Below, piece by piece: positions 41,035 through 49,770 of a stretch of 64,000 bases of DNA; within the stretch, counting starts at the first letter, position 1, and every line of letters begins with the position of its first letter. A program made the position numbers and the translations under genes. A model generated the notes under the pieces. The model ran no database searches and was not told the DNA's origin. It was given only the letters and a program-made list of their open reading frames with translations. Origin of the DNA: Streptomyces sp. NBC_01485 (lineage in GTDB: Bacteria; Actinomycetota; Actinomycetes; Streptomycetales; Streptomycetaceae); contig NZ_CP109435.1 of NCBI RefSeq assembly GCF_036227125.1, positions 5,766,001-5,830,000 of the forward strand, written 5' to 3'.

Positions 41035-41604
41035 GTGACCGTCGCGTTGATGTGGGAGGCCCGGGCGGCGGAGGGCCGGGGAGCCGACCTCCTCGCCTGG
41101 GCGCGCGCCCGCGTCCAGGAACTGACCCCCCGTCCGCTGCGCCGGGAGACGTTCCGAGCCCCGCAGGACCGGGTCCTCGTCATCACGTGGTGGGACGCCG
41201 GGTACGACGACCCAGATCTCCCCGAACTCCCGGAGCCCGGCGCGGAGTTGGTGGCGCGGGCCGTGCACCGGTGGCGGTTCGAGGCGGTCGGGGAGCGACC
41301 GTCCTGGTACGGCGTCCGGTGCGTCTTCCGGCACGCGTCCCTGGGCGTCTACGAGGAGCGGGTCACCCTCTGGACCGCCCACTCCCCCGACGAGGCGATC
41401 GAGCGCGGTGAGGCCGAGGCCGCCGAGTACTGCGCGGACCTCGACGACGTCGAGTACGCCGGCTTCGCCGAGTCCTACGCCATGGACGCCGCCCCCGAGG
41501 ACGGCGCCGAGGTGTTCTCCCTCATGCGCGAGAGCACGCTGCCGCCGGGGGAGTACGTGGCACGGTTCTTCGCGACGGGGGCGGAGCGGACGGGCGGCCA
41601 CTGA
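41035..41604 (+). CDS. DUF4288-like protein with N-terminal monooxygenase-like extension
   Basis: The 189-residue cytoplasmic protein starts at GTG (MTVALMWEARAAEGRGADLL). Residues 1-85 resemble a short dimeric alpha/beta barrel strand-helix pattern, and residues 92-189 (PSWYGVRCVFRHA; GVYEERVTLWTAHSPDEAIERGEAE) match my recollection of DUF4288. The function is unknown. It follows tsaD closely and is convergent with the minus-strand DUF3592-like gene 25 bases away. Confidence 0.7.
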   Translation: MTVALMWEARAAEGRGADLLAWARARVQELTPRPLRRETFRAPQDRVLVITWWDAGYDDPDLPELPEPGAELVARAVHRWRFEAVGERPSWYGVRCVFRHASLGVYEERVTLWTAHSPDEAIERGEAEAAEYCADLDDVEYAGFAESYAMDAAPEDGAEVFSLMRESTLPPGEYVARFFATGAERTGGH

Positions 41605-41629
41605 CCCGCAGGAAGCCGCCGCCCGCCCG

Positions 41630-42601
41630 CTAGGCCTGAGGCGCCGACAGCGCCCACACCGCCGTCAGCAGGGTGCCCGCGCACAGGGCGAAGGCCACGG
41701 CCGGGACAAGGCTTCCGCCGTTCAGGACGAGGCCGGTGAGGACGCCGAGGGCGGTGCCGGACACGGCCGTCACGGCACCTCGCCACCAGGGACGGACGGG
41801 GCGTACGACGGTGTCGGCGGGCAGGACGAACGCGTCCCGCAGGTCGCCCCGGACGGCCTCGTGGTCGTCGAAGTCCATGAACGCAGGGCGGTGCCCGCGC
41901 AGCCTTCCGAGGGGGACCAGACGGGTGCCGTCGGGGAGCGTGACGGCGGCCGGCCTCGGGCTTCCGGCGCCCGCGCGGTGCAGGGTCACCTCGACCTCGC
42001 CGGAGGTCCCGTCGAGCACCGGGTGCCACATGACGCGCTGCCAGTGGCGGGCGTCCTCGGGGCCCTTCAGCTCCATCCACGTCGTCGTCGGAGCCCGCCA
42101 CGCCACGTAGCGCCGGCCGAAGCGGACGCGACCCGTCAGCCGGTGGCCTGGACGCCGCACGCTGAGCCGGAAGCGCAGGCCTCGCCAGGCCCAGACGCCG
42201 GTCAGGAGCAGGGCGGCCGCTCCGCCCGCGAGGACCGGGAAGATCAGCTCGTCCTCCGTCACCGTCTCGTCCCGGTCGGCCGGGAAGCCCGTGGGGGTCG
42301 GGTCGGCGGGGTCGTATGCCACGGGGAAGCGGGCGCCCTTGGCGTAGCGGCCGGTGTCGTAGACCGAGAAGCGCTGGACGTGCGTGTGGGCCCCGGCGTC
42401 CGTCCAGCGCACGCGGATGTCGTCGTCGTCGCCGATGCCGTCCTTGACGACGACGCCGACGGCCGTCCGCGTGGCCCGGTCGCGGGCGTCGGAGTGGCGC
42501 TGGGCGTGCAGGCCGAGCCAGGCGGCGAACAGGGCGTAGCCGGCGAGCGTGACGGCCACGCCCAGGAGGCCCACGCGCAGGGCGGGTCCGGGGCGTCTCA
42601 T
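41630..42601 (-). CDS. membrane protein, DUF3592-like, partner of M48 peptidase
   Basis: The 323-residue protein has an N-terminal membrane helix (LRVGLLGVAVTLAGYALFAAW), an extracytoplasmic segment with strand pattern AVGVVVKDG ... RVRWTDAGAHTHVQRFSVYD and FPVAYDPADPTPT as in DUF3592, a second helix (LIFPVLAGGAAALLLTGVWA), a soluble middle, and two closing helices near the C-terminus. Its ATG overlaps the stop of the M48-like gene (ATGA). A shared membrane role with that peptidase is inferred. Confidence 0.72.
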   Translation of the reverse strand: MRRPGPALRVGLLGVAVTLAGYALFAAWLGLHAQRHSDARDRATRTAVGVVVKDGIGDDDDIRVRWTDAGAHTHVQRFSVYDTGRYAKGARFPVAYDPADPTPTGFPADRDETVTEDELIFPVLAGGAAALLLTGVWAWRGLRFRLSVRRPGHRLTGRVRFGRRYVAWRAPTTTWMELKGPEDARHWQRVMWHPVLDGTSGEVEVTLHRAGAGSPRPAAVTLPDGTRLVPLGRLRGHRPAFMDFDDHEAVRGDLRDAFVLPADTVVRPVRPWWRGAVTAVSGTALGVLTGLVLNGGSLVPAVAFALCAGTLLTAVWALSAPQA

Positions 42602-44112
42602 ACGGCCCACTCCTTCGGTTCGGCGGACGCCCACAGGGTGCGTACCGGTTCGGGGTCGCCGCTGCGCGCGGCCTCGGCCAGCAGGTCGTGCAGGTCGACG
42701 ACCCGGCCGTCGTCCGGCGCGGTGACGACCGACGTCAGCCAGCGGCTGGTGTACGTCCAGCCCGACAGGCAGAGCACCTCCGCGAAGGGCGGGCTCACGG
42801 CGCCGGCCAGGGCGGCCCGGGTGAGCGCCGGGCGGACGGTCGCCGGGACCCACCGCAGCTCGGGGTCGACGCGGCGGGCCAGCCCGGGCCAGGTGCCGTC
42901 GGCGAGGGCGTCCAGGGCCAGCGCCACCGCCTCCGTCGAGCTGTCGCGGCGGACGGCGTCGAGGAGGACGAGGCGGGTGTCGAAGCCGAGGTCGCGCAGG
43001 CGGCTGTGCGGCATGTCGAGGAGGCGGACCGGACTCACCTCGTCTTCGCGCGGCCCCTCTTCCGGATCCCAGTCCAGTCGGTTCAGCTCTCCGACGCACC
43101 ACGCCTCGACGGCCGCCGCGGTCCGCAGGGTGAGCGGAGCCGTGCCGTACGGGGTCCCGGTGTGGGTGGGCAGTGCGGCCACGCGGTGGTCGAGGGGCGG
43201 GTGGTCGGCCGTGGCGTACGGGTCGACGGCGTCCTCCTCGGCGGCGGCGCGGGCGGCCCGGCGGGCGACGTGCGGGTCGCTCAGGGCGGCGTCGAGGGCG
43301 TCGTAGAAGTCCTCGGGCCAGGTGTCCTCGTCGGCGAGCGCCGAGAGCCAGCCCTCGCCGAGTCCCTCGAACGCGGCCCGGAGCAGGCCGGTCCGGCGCA
43401 GCGCCGCCGCGGTGTCCTCGGTGCCCGCGATCCGGGCGGCGTCGGCGTCGGCGGCCGTCTCGCTCTTCCGCAGGAGGGGCTGTGAGGCGCGGAGCAGGGG
43501 GCCCGCCAGGGGTGCGAGCGGGCGGAAACGGCTGTCCAGCCGTTCCGCCAGCAGTGCGCGGGCGGACCGCAGCAGGGTGTGGCGGCGGTCGCCCACGTGC
43601 TGCTCGTGCGCCAGCTCGTGCGCGATCACGGACGCCAACTGGGCCTCGGTCAGGTCGCGCAGCAGCGGCAGCCCGAGGAGGAGGACGCGGGTGTGCACTC
43701 CGGCGACCTGCGCGCGTCCCAGCGACGCCTGGACGTCGGGCACGATCCGCACGAGGAGCGGCTCGCGGAAGCCGAGCCGCTCGGCGACGTCCCGCACCAG
43801 CGCGGCCAGCTCCGGTTCGTCCCCGGGACGCACGGCCCGGCCGGGCAGCGCGCGGCGGGCCGCCATGAGCGCCCTGGCGACGTCGGTGGCGATCAGGAAC
43901 AGCGGTACGGCCGCGAGCCATCGGGCGTCCAGGACGACGAACGTGACGAGCAGGACCGCCGCGACGACCGCCTTGGGCAGCCAGGCCAGCGCGAGCATGG
44001 CGAGGCCGAGCAGCCACTCACGGGCTCTGCGGTCGCCGCCGGCACCGGCACCGGTACCGGCGGATATGGGGGGTATGGGGGCGTCCATGATGTTCCCGTC
44101 GCGTTCCGTCAC
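42598..44112 (-). CDS. M48-like membrane metallopeptidase
   Basis: The 504-residue protein has two N-terminal membrane helices (residues 34-80) and then a zinc-peptidase core with HELAH at residues 165-169 and the third ligand region RKSETAADADAARIAG, as in M48 (HtpX-like) enzymes. The C-terminal ~250 residues contain two WYTY-free helical repeats of unknown role. The start is uncertain: GTG 44112 or ATG 44088, neither with a strong ribosome-binding site. It is coupled to the downstream DUF3592-like gene by a four-base overlap. Membrane protein quality control is the family's known job; the specific substrate here is unknown. Confidence 0.82.
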   Translation of the reverse strand: MTERDGNIMDAPIPPISAGTGAGAGGDRRAREWLLGLAMLALAWLPKAVVAAVLLVTFVVLDARWLAAVPLFLIATDVARALMAARRALPGRAVRPGDEPELAALVRDVAERLGFREPLLVRIVPDVQASLGRAQVAGVHTRVLLLGLPLLRDLTEAQLASVIAHELAHEQHVGDRRHTLLRSARALLAERLDSRFRPLAPLAGPLLRASQPLLRKSETAADADAARIAGTEDTAAALRRTGLLRAAFEGLGEGWLSALADEDTWPEDFYDALDAALSDPHVARRAARAAAEEDAVDPYATADHPPLDHRVAALPTHTGTPYGTAPLTLRTAAAVEAWCVGELNRLDWDPEEGPREDEVSPVRLLDMPHSRLRDLGFDTRLVLLDAVRRDSSTEAVALALDALADGTWPGLARRVDPELRWVPATVRPALTRAALAGAVSPPFAEVLCLSGWTYTSRWLTSVVTAPDDGRVVDLHDLLAEAARSGDPEPVRTLWASAEPKEWAV

Positions 44113-44191
44113 GTTCCCGTCGCGTGGTCGGACGGTCGGCGGATTCTGACACGGGGACGCCCCCTTTCCGCACTCAATACCTCAGCGGTCG

Positions 44192-46606
44192 TCAGTCGTC
44201 CGAGACCGTCGCCTCGCACCGCAGCCGCCGCCCCGCCCCCACCTCGCGCACCGGCCCGGTCAGCCGCAGCCGGGCGACTTCCCGCACCTCCGCGCTCGAC
44301 GTCCCCAACCGCAGCTCCAGCGCCCCCGGTTCGACCACGCGCCGTCCCTCGCGGTCGGTGAACGCCGACAGGTCGCCGTGGAAGTGGAAGGTCACCCGCG
44401 CCGACCCGCCCGCCGCCAGCTCCAGTCGCTGGTAGCCGATCAGGCGTACGTCGGGACGCGTCACGCCGGCCACCGGGTCGTGGAGGTACAACTGCACGAC
44501 CTCCGCGCCCGCCCGGTCGCCGGTGTTGCGGACCGTGACGGACGTGTCGTACGAGCCGTCCGTCGGGATCTCCGCGTCGGGGCCGGTGAAGTCCTCCCAG
44601 GTGAACGCCGTGTACGAGCGGCCGTGGCCGAAGGGGTACAGCGGGGTCGGGTCCAGGTTGCTGACCTGGCCGGCCAGGCCCAGGGGCGGCTGGAGGTAGG
44701 TCCAGGGCTGGCCGCCCGGCAGCCGGGGCACGCTCACCGGGAGGCGGCCGGAGGGGTTCACCCGGCCGGACAGCACCCCCGCGACCGCCGGACCGCCCTC
44801 CTCCCCGGGGAAGAACGCCTGGACGATCGCCCCCAGCCGCCCGTGCCAGCGGCCCAGCGCGTACGGGCGGCCGGTGAGCAGGACGAGGACGACCGGGACG
44901 CCCGTCGCCACCAGCGCGTCCAGCAGCTCGCCCTGGACGCCCGGCAGGGTGAGGTCGGCCACGTCGCAGCCCTCGCCCGAGGTGCCCCGGCCGAACAGGC
45001 CCGCCCGGTCGCCGAGCACGGCCAGACAGACGTCCGCCTCCGAGGCGCGCGCGATGGCCTCCGTGAACCCGGACGGATCCCGGTCCGAGACCCCGCAGCC
45101 TTCGGTGAACGTCACCTTGGCGTGCGGGAGTTCGGCCCGCAGGGACTCCAGGAGGGTCGGGATCTCGATGCCGAGCTCCGCCTCGGGGTGGTGGGTGAGG
45201 ACATGGGAGGGGAAGGAGTAGCAGCCGAGCATCGCCATGGCGTCCGCCGCCCTCGGGCCCACGACCGCGATCCGGGTGTCGGGGGCGAGGGGGAGCAGGC
45301 CGGCGGGGTTGTCCAGCAGGACCACCGACTCCTCCGCCAGCCGGCGGGCCAGGGCGCGGTTCGCCGCCGGGTCGAGGTCGATCGACGCGGCGGTCTCCGA
45401 CTCGCCTGTCTTGCCGGTCTCGCTGGTATCGCCTGTCTCGGCCACCTCAGCGGTCTCAGCCGTCTCGGCCACCTCGGCGGTCACAGCGGTCTCAGCGGTC
45501 TTCGGCTCCGGTCGCCAGTCCTCGTCCAGGAGGCCCAGCTCGCACTTCTGGAGCAGGACGCGGTGGGCGGCCCGGTCGACCAGTTCCAACGGGATCTCGC
45601 CGTCCCGCACGGCCGCGACCAGCACGTCGCCGTAGTACTTCACCGTCGGCAGCTCGACGTCGATGCCGGCCGCCAGGGCGAGGCGGGCGGCCTCGACGGG
45701 GGTGCCGGCGACCCGGTGGAGGGTCTGCAGGAAGCCGATGCCGAAGTAGTCGGCGACGACCGTGCCCGTGAAGCCCCACTCGTCGCGCAGGAGGCGGGTC
45801 AGCAGCTCGGGGTCGGCGGAGGCCGGGACGCCGTCGCGTTCCGTGTAGGCCGCCATGACCGAGCGGGCGCCGCCCTCGCGCAGCGCCATCTCGAAGGGGG
45901 GCAGGGTGACGTCCGCGAACTCGCGGGTGCCCGCCCGGACCGGGGCCAGGTTGCGGGCGCCCGCCGAGGACGCGTACCCGGCGAAGTGCTTGAGCGTGGC
46001 GACGATCCCGGCCGATTCGAGCCCGCGGACGTAGGCCGTGCCGACCGTGCCGACCAGGTACGGGTCCTCGCCGATCGTCTCCTCGACCCGTCCCCAGCGC
46101 GGGTCGCGGACGACGTCCAGGAGGGGGGCCAGACCCTGGTGCACGCCGACCGCGCGCAGGTCGCGGCCGATCGCCCGGCCCACCTCCTCCACCAGCGGCG
46201 GATCGAAGGCGGCGCCCCAGGCCAGCGGGACCGGGTAGGCGGTGGCCCGCCAGGCGGTGAAGCCGGCGAGGCACTCCTCGTGGGCGACCGCCGGGATGCC
46301 GAAGCGGCCGGCCGCGGCGATCCGCCGCTGGGCGAGCGCCAGGGCGCGGGCGCCGACCGCCGGGTCCACGGGAGCGGTGCCGAAGGAACGGGTCAGCTGG
46401 CCGAGCCCCCGGGTGATCAGCTCGTCCCAGTCGTAGTCGGCGGTCATGTCGTGCTGGTGCGGGGCGACTCCGTCGCCGTCCGTCGCGGCGCCGACCCACA
46501 CGCCGTACAACTGCGCGGTCTTCTCCTCCAGGGTCATCCGGGAGAGGAGGTCGTCGACACGGGCGGCGGCGGGCAGGGCGGGGTCACGCCAGGGGGCGGT
46601 GGTCAT
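44192..46606 (-). CDS. GH3 beta-glycosidase, probable beta-xylosidase
   Basis: The 804-residue enzyme lacks a signal peptide and is probably cytoplasmic. It has the GH3 barrel with the LKHFAGY motif (residues 205-211) and the nucleophile Asp286 in VVADYFGIGFL, the alpha/beta sandwich domain (DVCLAVLGDRAGLFGRGTSG) and a C-terminal fibronectin-III-like domain. Residues 369-407 are a repetitive Glu/Thr/Ala linker. ATG 46606 follows CAGGAG. It is divergent from a LacI-type repressor that precedes a secreted GH10 xylanase, so cleavage of imported xylo-oligosaccharides is the likely role; beta-glucosidase activity cannot be excluded. Confidence 0.88.
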   Translation of the reverse strand: MTTAPWRDPALPAAARVDDLLSRMTLEEKTAQLYGVWVGAATDGDGVAPHQHDMTADYDWDELITRGLGQLTRSFGTAPVDPAVGARALALAQRRIAAAGRFGIPAVAHEECLAGFTAWRATAYPVPLAWGAAFDPPLVEEVGRAIGRDLRAVGVHQGLAPLLDVVRDPRWGRVEETIGEDPYLVGTVGTAYVRGLESAGIVATLKHFAGYASSAGARNLAPVRAGTREFADVTLPPFEMALREGGARSVMAAYTERDGVPASADPELLTRLLRDEWGFTGTVVADYFGIGFLQTLHRVAGTPVEAARLALAAGIDVELPTVKYYGDVLVAAVRDGEIPLELVDRAAHRVLLQKCELGLLDEDWRPEPKTAETAVTAEVAETAETAEVAETGDTSETGKTGESETAASIDLDPAANRALARRLAEESVVLLDNPAGLLPLAPDTRIAVVGPRAADAMAMLGCYSFPSHVLTHHPEAELGIEIPTLLESLRAELPHAKVTFTEGCGVSDRDPSGFTEAIARASEADVCLAVLGDRAGLFGRGTSGEGCDVADLTLPGVQGELLDALVATGVPVVLVLLTGRPYALGRWHGRLGAIVQAFFPGEEGGPAVAGVLSGRVNPSGRLPVSVPRLPGGQPWTYLQPPLGLAGQVSNLDPTPLYPFGHGRSYTAFTWEDFTGPDAEIPTDGSYDTSVTVRNTGDRAGAEVVQLYLHDPVAGVTRPDVRLIGYQRLELAAGGSARVTFHFHGDLSAFTDREGRRVVEPGALELRLGTSSAEVREVARLRLTGPVREVGAGRRLRCEATVSDD

Positions 46607-46626
46607 GAGACTCCTGTCCCGAAGGA

Positions 46627-46660
46627 TTCGAATGTTTCGCAACGTACTTCGAATGTTCCG
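46627..46660. promoter_or_regulatory. paired operator-like repeats between GH3 gene and LacI repressor
   Basis: TTCGAATGTTTCG (46627-46639) and TTCGAATGTTCCG (46648-46660) are direct repeats 21 bases apart, within 55 bases upstream of the GH3 ATG and 60 bases from the LacI ATG. The core CGAATGTTTCG matches CGAAACTTTCG, the xylanase box found before the GH10 gene, at 9 of 11 positions. They probably are binding sites for the adjacent repressor. Confidence 0.6.
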
Positions 46661-46719
46661 GGAACCTATGGCGTCCCCATGGGTTCGTCAAGGGGTCGCG
46701 TGGGGATACGATCGCCGCC

Positions 46720-47790
46720 ATGACACCCTCGGAGCCAGTGGAAACGCGGACAGAAGCGCGGTCGAAGCAGACCGCGACGCTCGCGGAGATCGCTCGTGAG
46801 GCCGGCGTATCGGCACCGACTGTTTCGAAGGTCCTCAACGGCCGTGCCGATGTCGCCCCGGCGACCCGCACCCGCGTCGAGGACCTGCTGCGCGCCCACG
46901 GCTACCGGCGCCGCCGCGCCGAGGCGACCCGCTCCCCGCTGATCGACCTGGTCTTCCACGAGTTGGAGAGCGCCTGGGCGATGGAGGTCATCCGGGGGGT
47001 GGAGGACGTGGCGCGGGACGCCGGGCTGAGTGTCGTGCTGAGTGAGAGCGCGGGGCGGCTCACACCCGGGCGGACCTGGGCCGACCAGGTCGCCGCCCGC
47101 CGTCCGCACGGCGTCGTGCTGGTCCTCTCCGGGCTCGACGAGTCCCAGCGGGCGCTGCTGACCAGCCGTTCCATCCCGTTCGTGGTGATGGACCCGGCGG
47201 GCGACCCGGGCGCCGACGTGCCGTCCATCGGTGCGACCAACTGGCAGGGCGGGCTCGCCGCCACCCGGCATCTGGTCGAGCTGGGGCACCGGCGGATCGG
47301 GGCGATCAGCGGGCCGCCGCAGATGATGTGCAGCCGGGCCCGGATGGACGGCTACCGGGCCGCGCTGGAGACGGCCGGGCTGCCGGTGGACACCGGGCTG
47401 GTCATGACCGGCGACTTCCACCACGAGACCGGCTACCGCCTCGGCCGCGAGCTGCTCGACCGCCCCGACCGGCCCACCGCCGTCTTCGCGGGCAACGACC
47501 TCCAGGCCCTCGGCTGCTACGAGGCCGCCCGTGAGCTGGGACTCCGTATCCCGGAGGACGTGAGCGTGGTCGGCTTCGACGACCTGCCGGTGGCCCGCTG
47601 GGTCGGGCCGCCGCTGACGACCGTCCGCCAGCCGCTGACGGAGATGGCGGAGGCGGCGGCCCGGCTGGTGCTGGAACTGGGCCGGTCGACGTCCGAGGAG
47701 GCGCCGACGGCGACGCGGGTGGAACTGGCGACGAGTCTGGTGGTGCGGGCAAGCACGGCCGCGCCGTCTGTTTCCCAGCCAGCCCCTTAG
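46720..47790 (+). CDS. LacI-family transcriptional repressor
   Basis: The 356-residue protein has a LacI-type helix-turn-helix and hinge (TLAEIAREAGVSAPTVSKVL; TRTRVEDLLRAHGYRRR) and a periplasmic-binding-protein-like effector domain ending in TTVRQPLTEMAEAAARLVLE. It lies between the divergent GH3 gene and a downstream GH10 xylanase gene, so it is the probable xylan-responsive regulator. The effector is likely a xylo-oligosaccharide or xylose; this is inferred from neighbours. Confidence 0.9.
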   Translation: MTPSEPVETRTEARSKQTATLAEIAREAGVSAPTVSKVLNGRADVAPATRTRVEDLLRAHGYRRRRAEATRSPLIDLVFHELESAWAMEVIRGVEDVARDAGLSVVLSESAGRLTPGRTWADQVAARRPHGVVLVLSGLDESQRALLTSRSIPFVVMDPAGDPGADVPSIGATNWQGGLAATRHLVELGHRRIGAISGPPQMMCSRARMDGYRAALETAGLPVDTGLVMTGDFHHETGYRLGRELLDRPDRPTAVFAGNDLQALGCYEAARELGLRIPEDVSVVGFDDLPVARWVGPPLTTVRQPLTEMAEAAARLVLELGRSTSEEAPTATRVELATSLVVRASTAAPSVSQPAP

Positions 47791-47871
47791 AGGCTGCTGT
47801 GGCTGGAAGTTGACGTATTGACGGGTGTGGAGGACGCCTCCACACTCCTCCGAAGTCAATCGGTTGGACGA

Positions 47872-47884
47872 CCGAAACTTTCGG
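47872..47884. promoter_or_regulatory. xylanase operator CCGAAACTTTCGG
   Basis: The perfect 13-base palindrome CCGAAACTTTCGG lies immediately before the GH10 gene and overlaps its AGGAGG-like ribosome-binding site. CGAAACTTTCG boxes are known upstream of Streptomyces xylanase genes as repressor targets. Related boxes occur before the GH3 gene. Confidence 0.8.
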
Positions 47885-47895
47885 AGGCACCCGCA

Positions 47896-49278
47896 ATGAG
47901 ATCCTCCAGAACATCCCCCTCCCGAACACGCTCCGCGGGGACCTGGCTGACCGCCCTGGTCACCGGGGCCACCGCCGCCGCGACGCTGCTCGTCGCGGCC
48001 CCCGTGTCCCACGCGGCCGACACCCCGCTGCGCGACCTCGGCACCGCCAAGGGCAAGGTCATCGGTACGGCGGTCACCGGATCCAAGCTCACCGGGACCT
48101 ACGGCGACGTCGCCGGGGCGCAGTTCAACTCGCTGACCCCCGGCAACGCCATGAAGTGGGGCTCGGTGGAGCCGACGCAGGGCACGTTCAACTGGGCGGA
48201 AGCCGACCAGATCGTCGCCTTCGCGCAGGCCCACAACCAGCAGGTGCGCGGCCACACCCTGGTCTGGCACAGCCAGAACCCGAGCTGGCTGACCAACGGC
48301 AGTTGGACGTCGGCCCAGCTCAGCACCCTGCTCCAGAACCACATCAACACCGAGGCGGGCCGCTACAAGGGCAGGATCGCCGCCTGGGACGTCGTCAACG
48401 AGCCCTTCAACGAGGACGGCACCTACCGCTCGACCCTCTGGTACAACGGCCTCGGCACCGACTACATCGCCAACGCCCTGACCTGGGCGCGAGCCGCCGA
48501 CCCGGCCGCCAAGCTGTACGTCAACGACTACAACGTCGAGGGCGTCAACGCGAAGTCGACCGCCCTGTACAACCTGGTCAAGTCCCTGAAGGAGCGTGGG
48601 GTTCCGATCGACGGGGTCGGCCTCCAGGCCCACCTCATCCTCGGCCAGGTCCCATCCACCTTCCAGCAGAACATCCAGCGCTTCGCCGACCTCGGCGTCG
48701 ACGTGGCGATCACCGAGCTGGACATCCGGATGGCGCTCCCGGCGGACAGCGCGAAACTCGCGCAGCAGAAGGCCGACTACAAGGCGGTCACGGCCGCCTG
48801 CGTGGCGGTCGCGCGCTGCGTGAACCTCACCGTGTGGGGCTTCGCCGACTCCGACTCCTGGGTCGACAGCACCTTCCCGGGCTACGGGGCGGCGACGCCG
48901 TACGACGCGAACTACGCGCCGAAACCGGCGTACTACGGCATCGCCGAGGCGCTGGGCGGCGGTACGACGACGCCTCCGCCGACGGGTGCGTGCACGGCGA
49001 CGTACAGCGTGGGCAGTCAGTGGAGCACCGGGTTCACCGGCAACGTGACGATCTCCTGCTCGGGCGCCTCGCTGTCGTCCTGGAAGGCGACCTGGACGTA
49101 CGGCGCGGGCCAGCAGATCACCCAGGCCTGGAACGCCACGTGCACCCAGTCGGGCACGGCCGTCACGTGCGCGAACGCCTCGTACAACGGGACGGTCCCG
49201 GACGGCGGTTCGGTGTCGTTCGGGTTCAACGCGAACTGGAGCGGCAGCAATCCGGTGCCGACGGTGACACTGGGCTGA
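47896..49278 (+). CDS. secreted endo-1,4-beta-xylanase (GH10-CBM2)
   Basis: This 460-residue extracellular enzyme has a twin-Arg-poor Sec-like signal peptide of about 40 residues (cleavage after SHA). The GH10 barrel has acid/base Glu169 (WDVVNEPFN) and nucleophile Glu274 (ITELDIRM), and a Thr/Pro linker leads to a C-terminal CBM2 carbohydrate-binding module (CTATYSVGSQWSTGFTGNVT ... WKATWTYGAGQ). ATG 47896 follows GGAGG; the upstream in-frame ATG at 47818 lies before the operator. It degrades xylan outside the cell and supplies oligosaccharides to the GH3 enzyme. Confidence 0.95.
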   Translation: MRSSRTSPSRTRSAGTWLTALVTGATAAATLLVAAPVSHAADTPLRDLGTAKGKVIGTAVTGSKLTGTYGDVAGAQFNSLTPGNAMKWGSVEPTQGTFNWAEADQIVAFAQAHNQQVRGHTLVWHSQNPSWLTNGSWTSAQLSTLLQNHINTEAGRYKGRIAAWDVVNEPFNEDGTYRSTLWYNGLGTDYIANALTWARAADPAAKLYVNDYNVEGVNAKSTALYNLVKSLKERGVPIDGVGLQAHLILGQVPSTFQQNIQRFADLGVDVAITELDIRMALPADSAKLAQQKADYKAVTAACVAVARCVNLTVWGFADSDSWVDSTFPGYGAATPYDANYAPKPAYYGIAEALGGGTTTPPPTGACTATYSVGSQWSTGFTGNVTISCSGASLSSWKATWTYGAGQQITQAWNATCTQSGTAVTCANASYNGTVPDGGSVSFGFNANWSGSNPVPTVTLG

Positions 49279-49380
49279 TCCCGGCTGATCCCGGCTGATC
49301 CGGCCGATCGCGGGCTGATCCCGGGCTGACGGCAGACGTGACGGGACACGAAGCGAGCGGGCCGGACAGCGGACGGACGG

Positions 49381-49488
49381 GTGGGTCGGCGGGCGACCGT
49401 GCTGAAGGCCGCCGGCCTCACCCTGGCCGCCGCTCTGGTGGTGGCCCGGGAACCGGCGGCGAGCGCGCTGTGGAAGTCGCTGAAATAA
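49381..49488 (+). CDS. possible 35-residue hydrophobic peptide
   Basis: A GTG start opens a 35-codon frame, MGRRATVLKAAGLTLAAALV, with a positively charged start, one hydrophobic helix and a basic end (ALWKSLK). Tiny single-helix proteins of this type (for example DUF6893) exist in Streptomyces, but no ribosome-binding site is convincing here. The surrounding gap, 49279-49770, also holds a degenerate tandem repeat of CGGCTGATCC (49280-49330). Weak call. Confidence 0.3.
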   Translation: MGRRATVLKAAGLTLAAALVVAREPAASALWKSLK

Positions 49489-49679
49489 TTCTCCGGCGAG
49501 GGCGTCGATCCGTGTCGATCGGGCCCGCTCCCGTTCGACGCATGGGTGAGAGGCCGGAAAGGACCGGCTCACCTCACCGCAACCGGACCCGAGGAGTCAC
49601 CATGCCCCGGGCGCGGGCCTTGGAGTGCCGTTGACTCGAAACTCCGTTCTCCCTGTGCCCCTTGAGGACTACAGTGATC

Positions 49680-49741
49680 CAGCCGCTGTAGAACGGCTGT
49701 GTGGTCGGCCTGGGGAAACCCCATGGGGAGAGACGCCGACC
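49680..49741 (+). other. structured 5' leader before CWB2 surface protein gene
   Basis: Adjacent stems CAGCCG/CGGCTG (49680-49699) and GGTCGGC/GCCGACC (49703-49741) occur 30 bases before the start codon, the second enclosing a small TGGGG-AAA-CCCCA hairpin (49711-49723). Nested helices this close to a start codon suggest an RNA control element. It does not match a riboswitch consensus that I know. Confidence 0.4.
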
Positions 49742-49770
49742 CCGCCCGCACGCGGCACTTCTGACGTCAT

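Noticed and set aside
46666..49572. 968-codon minus-strand open frame opposite LacI and xylanase genes
   Set aside because: Shadow frame over two well-supported genes; composition is Arg/Gly-rich and no motif is visible.
49640..49770. Cyclic-di-AMP or cobalamin riboswitch upstream of the surface protein
   Set aside because: Stems are present but I could not match the conserved core bases of either class.
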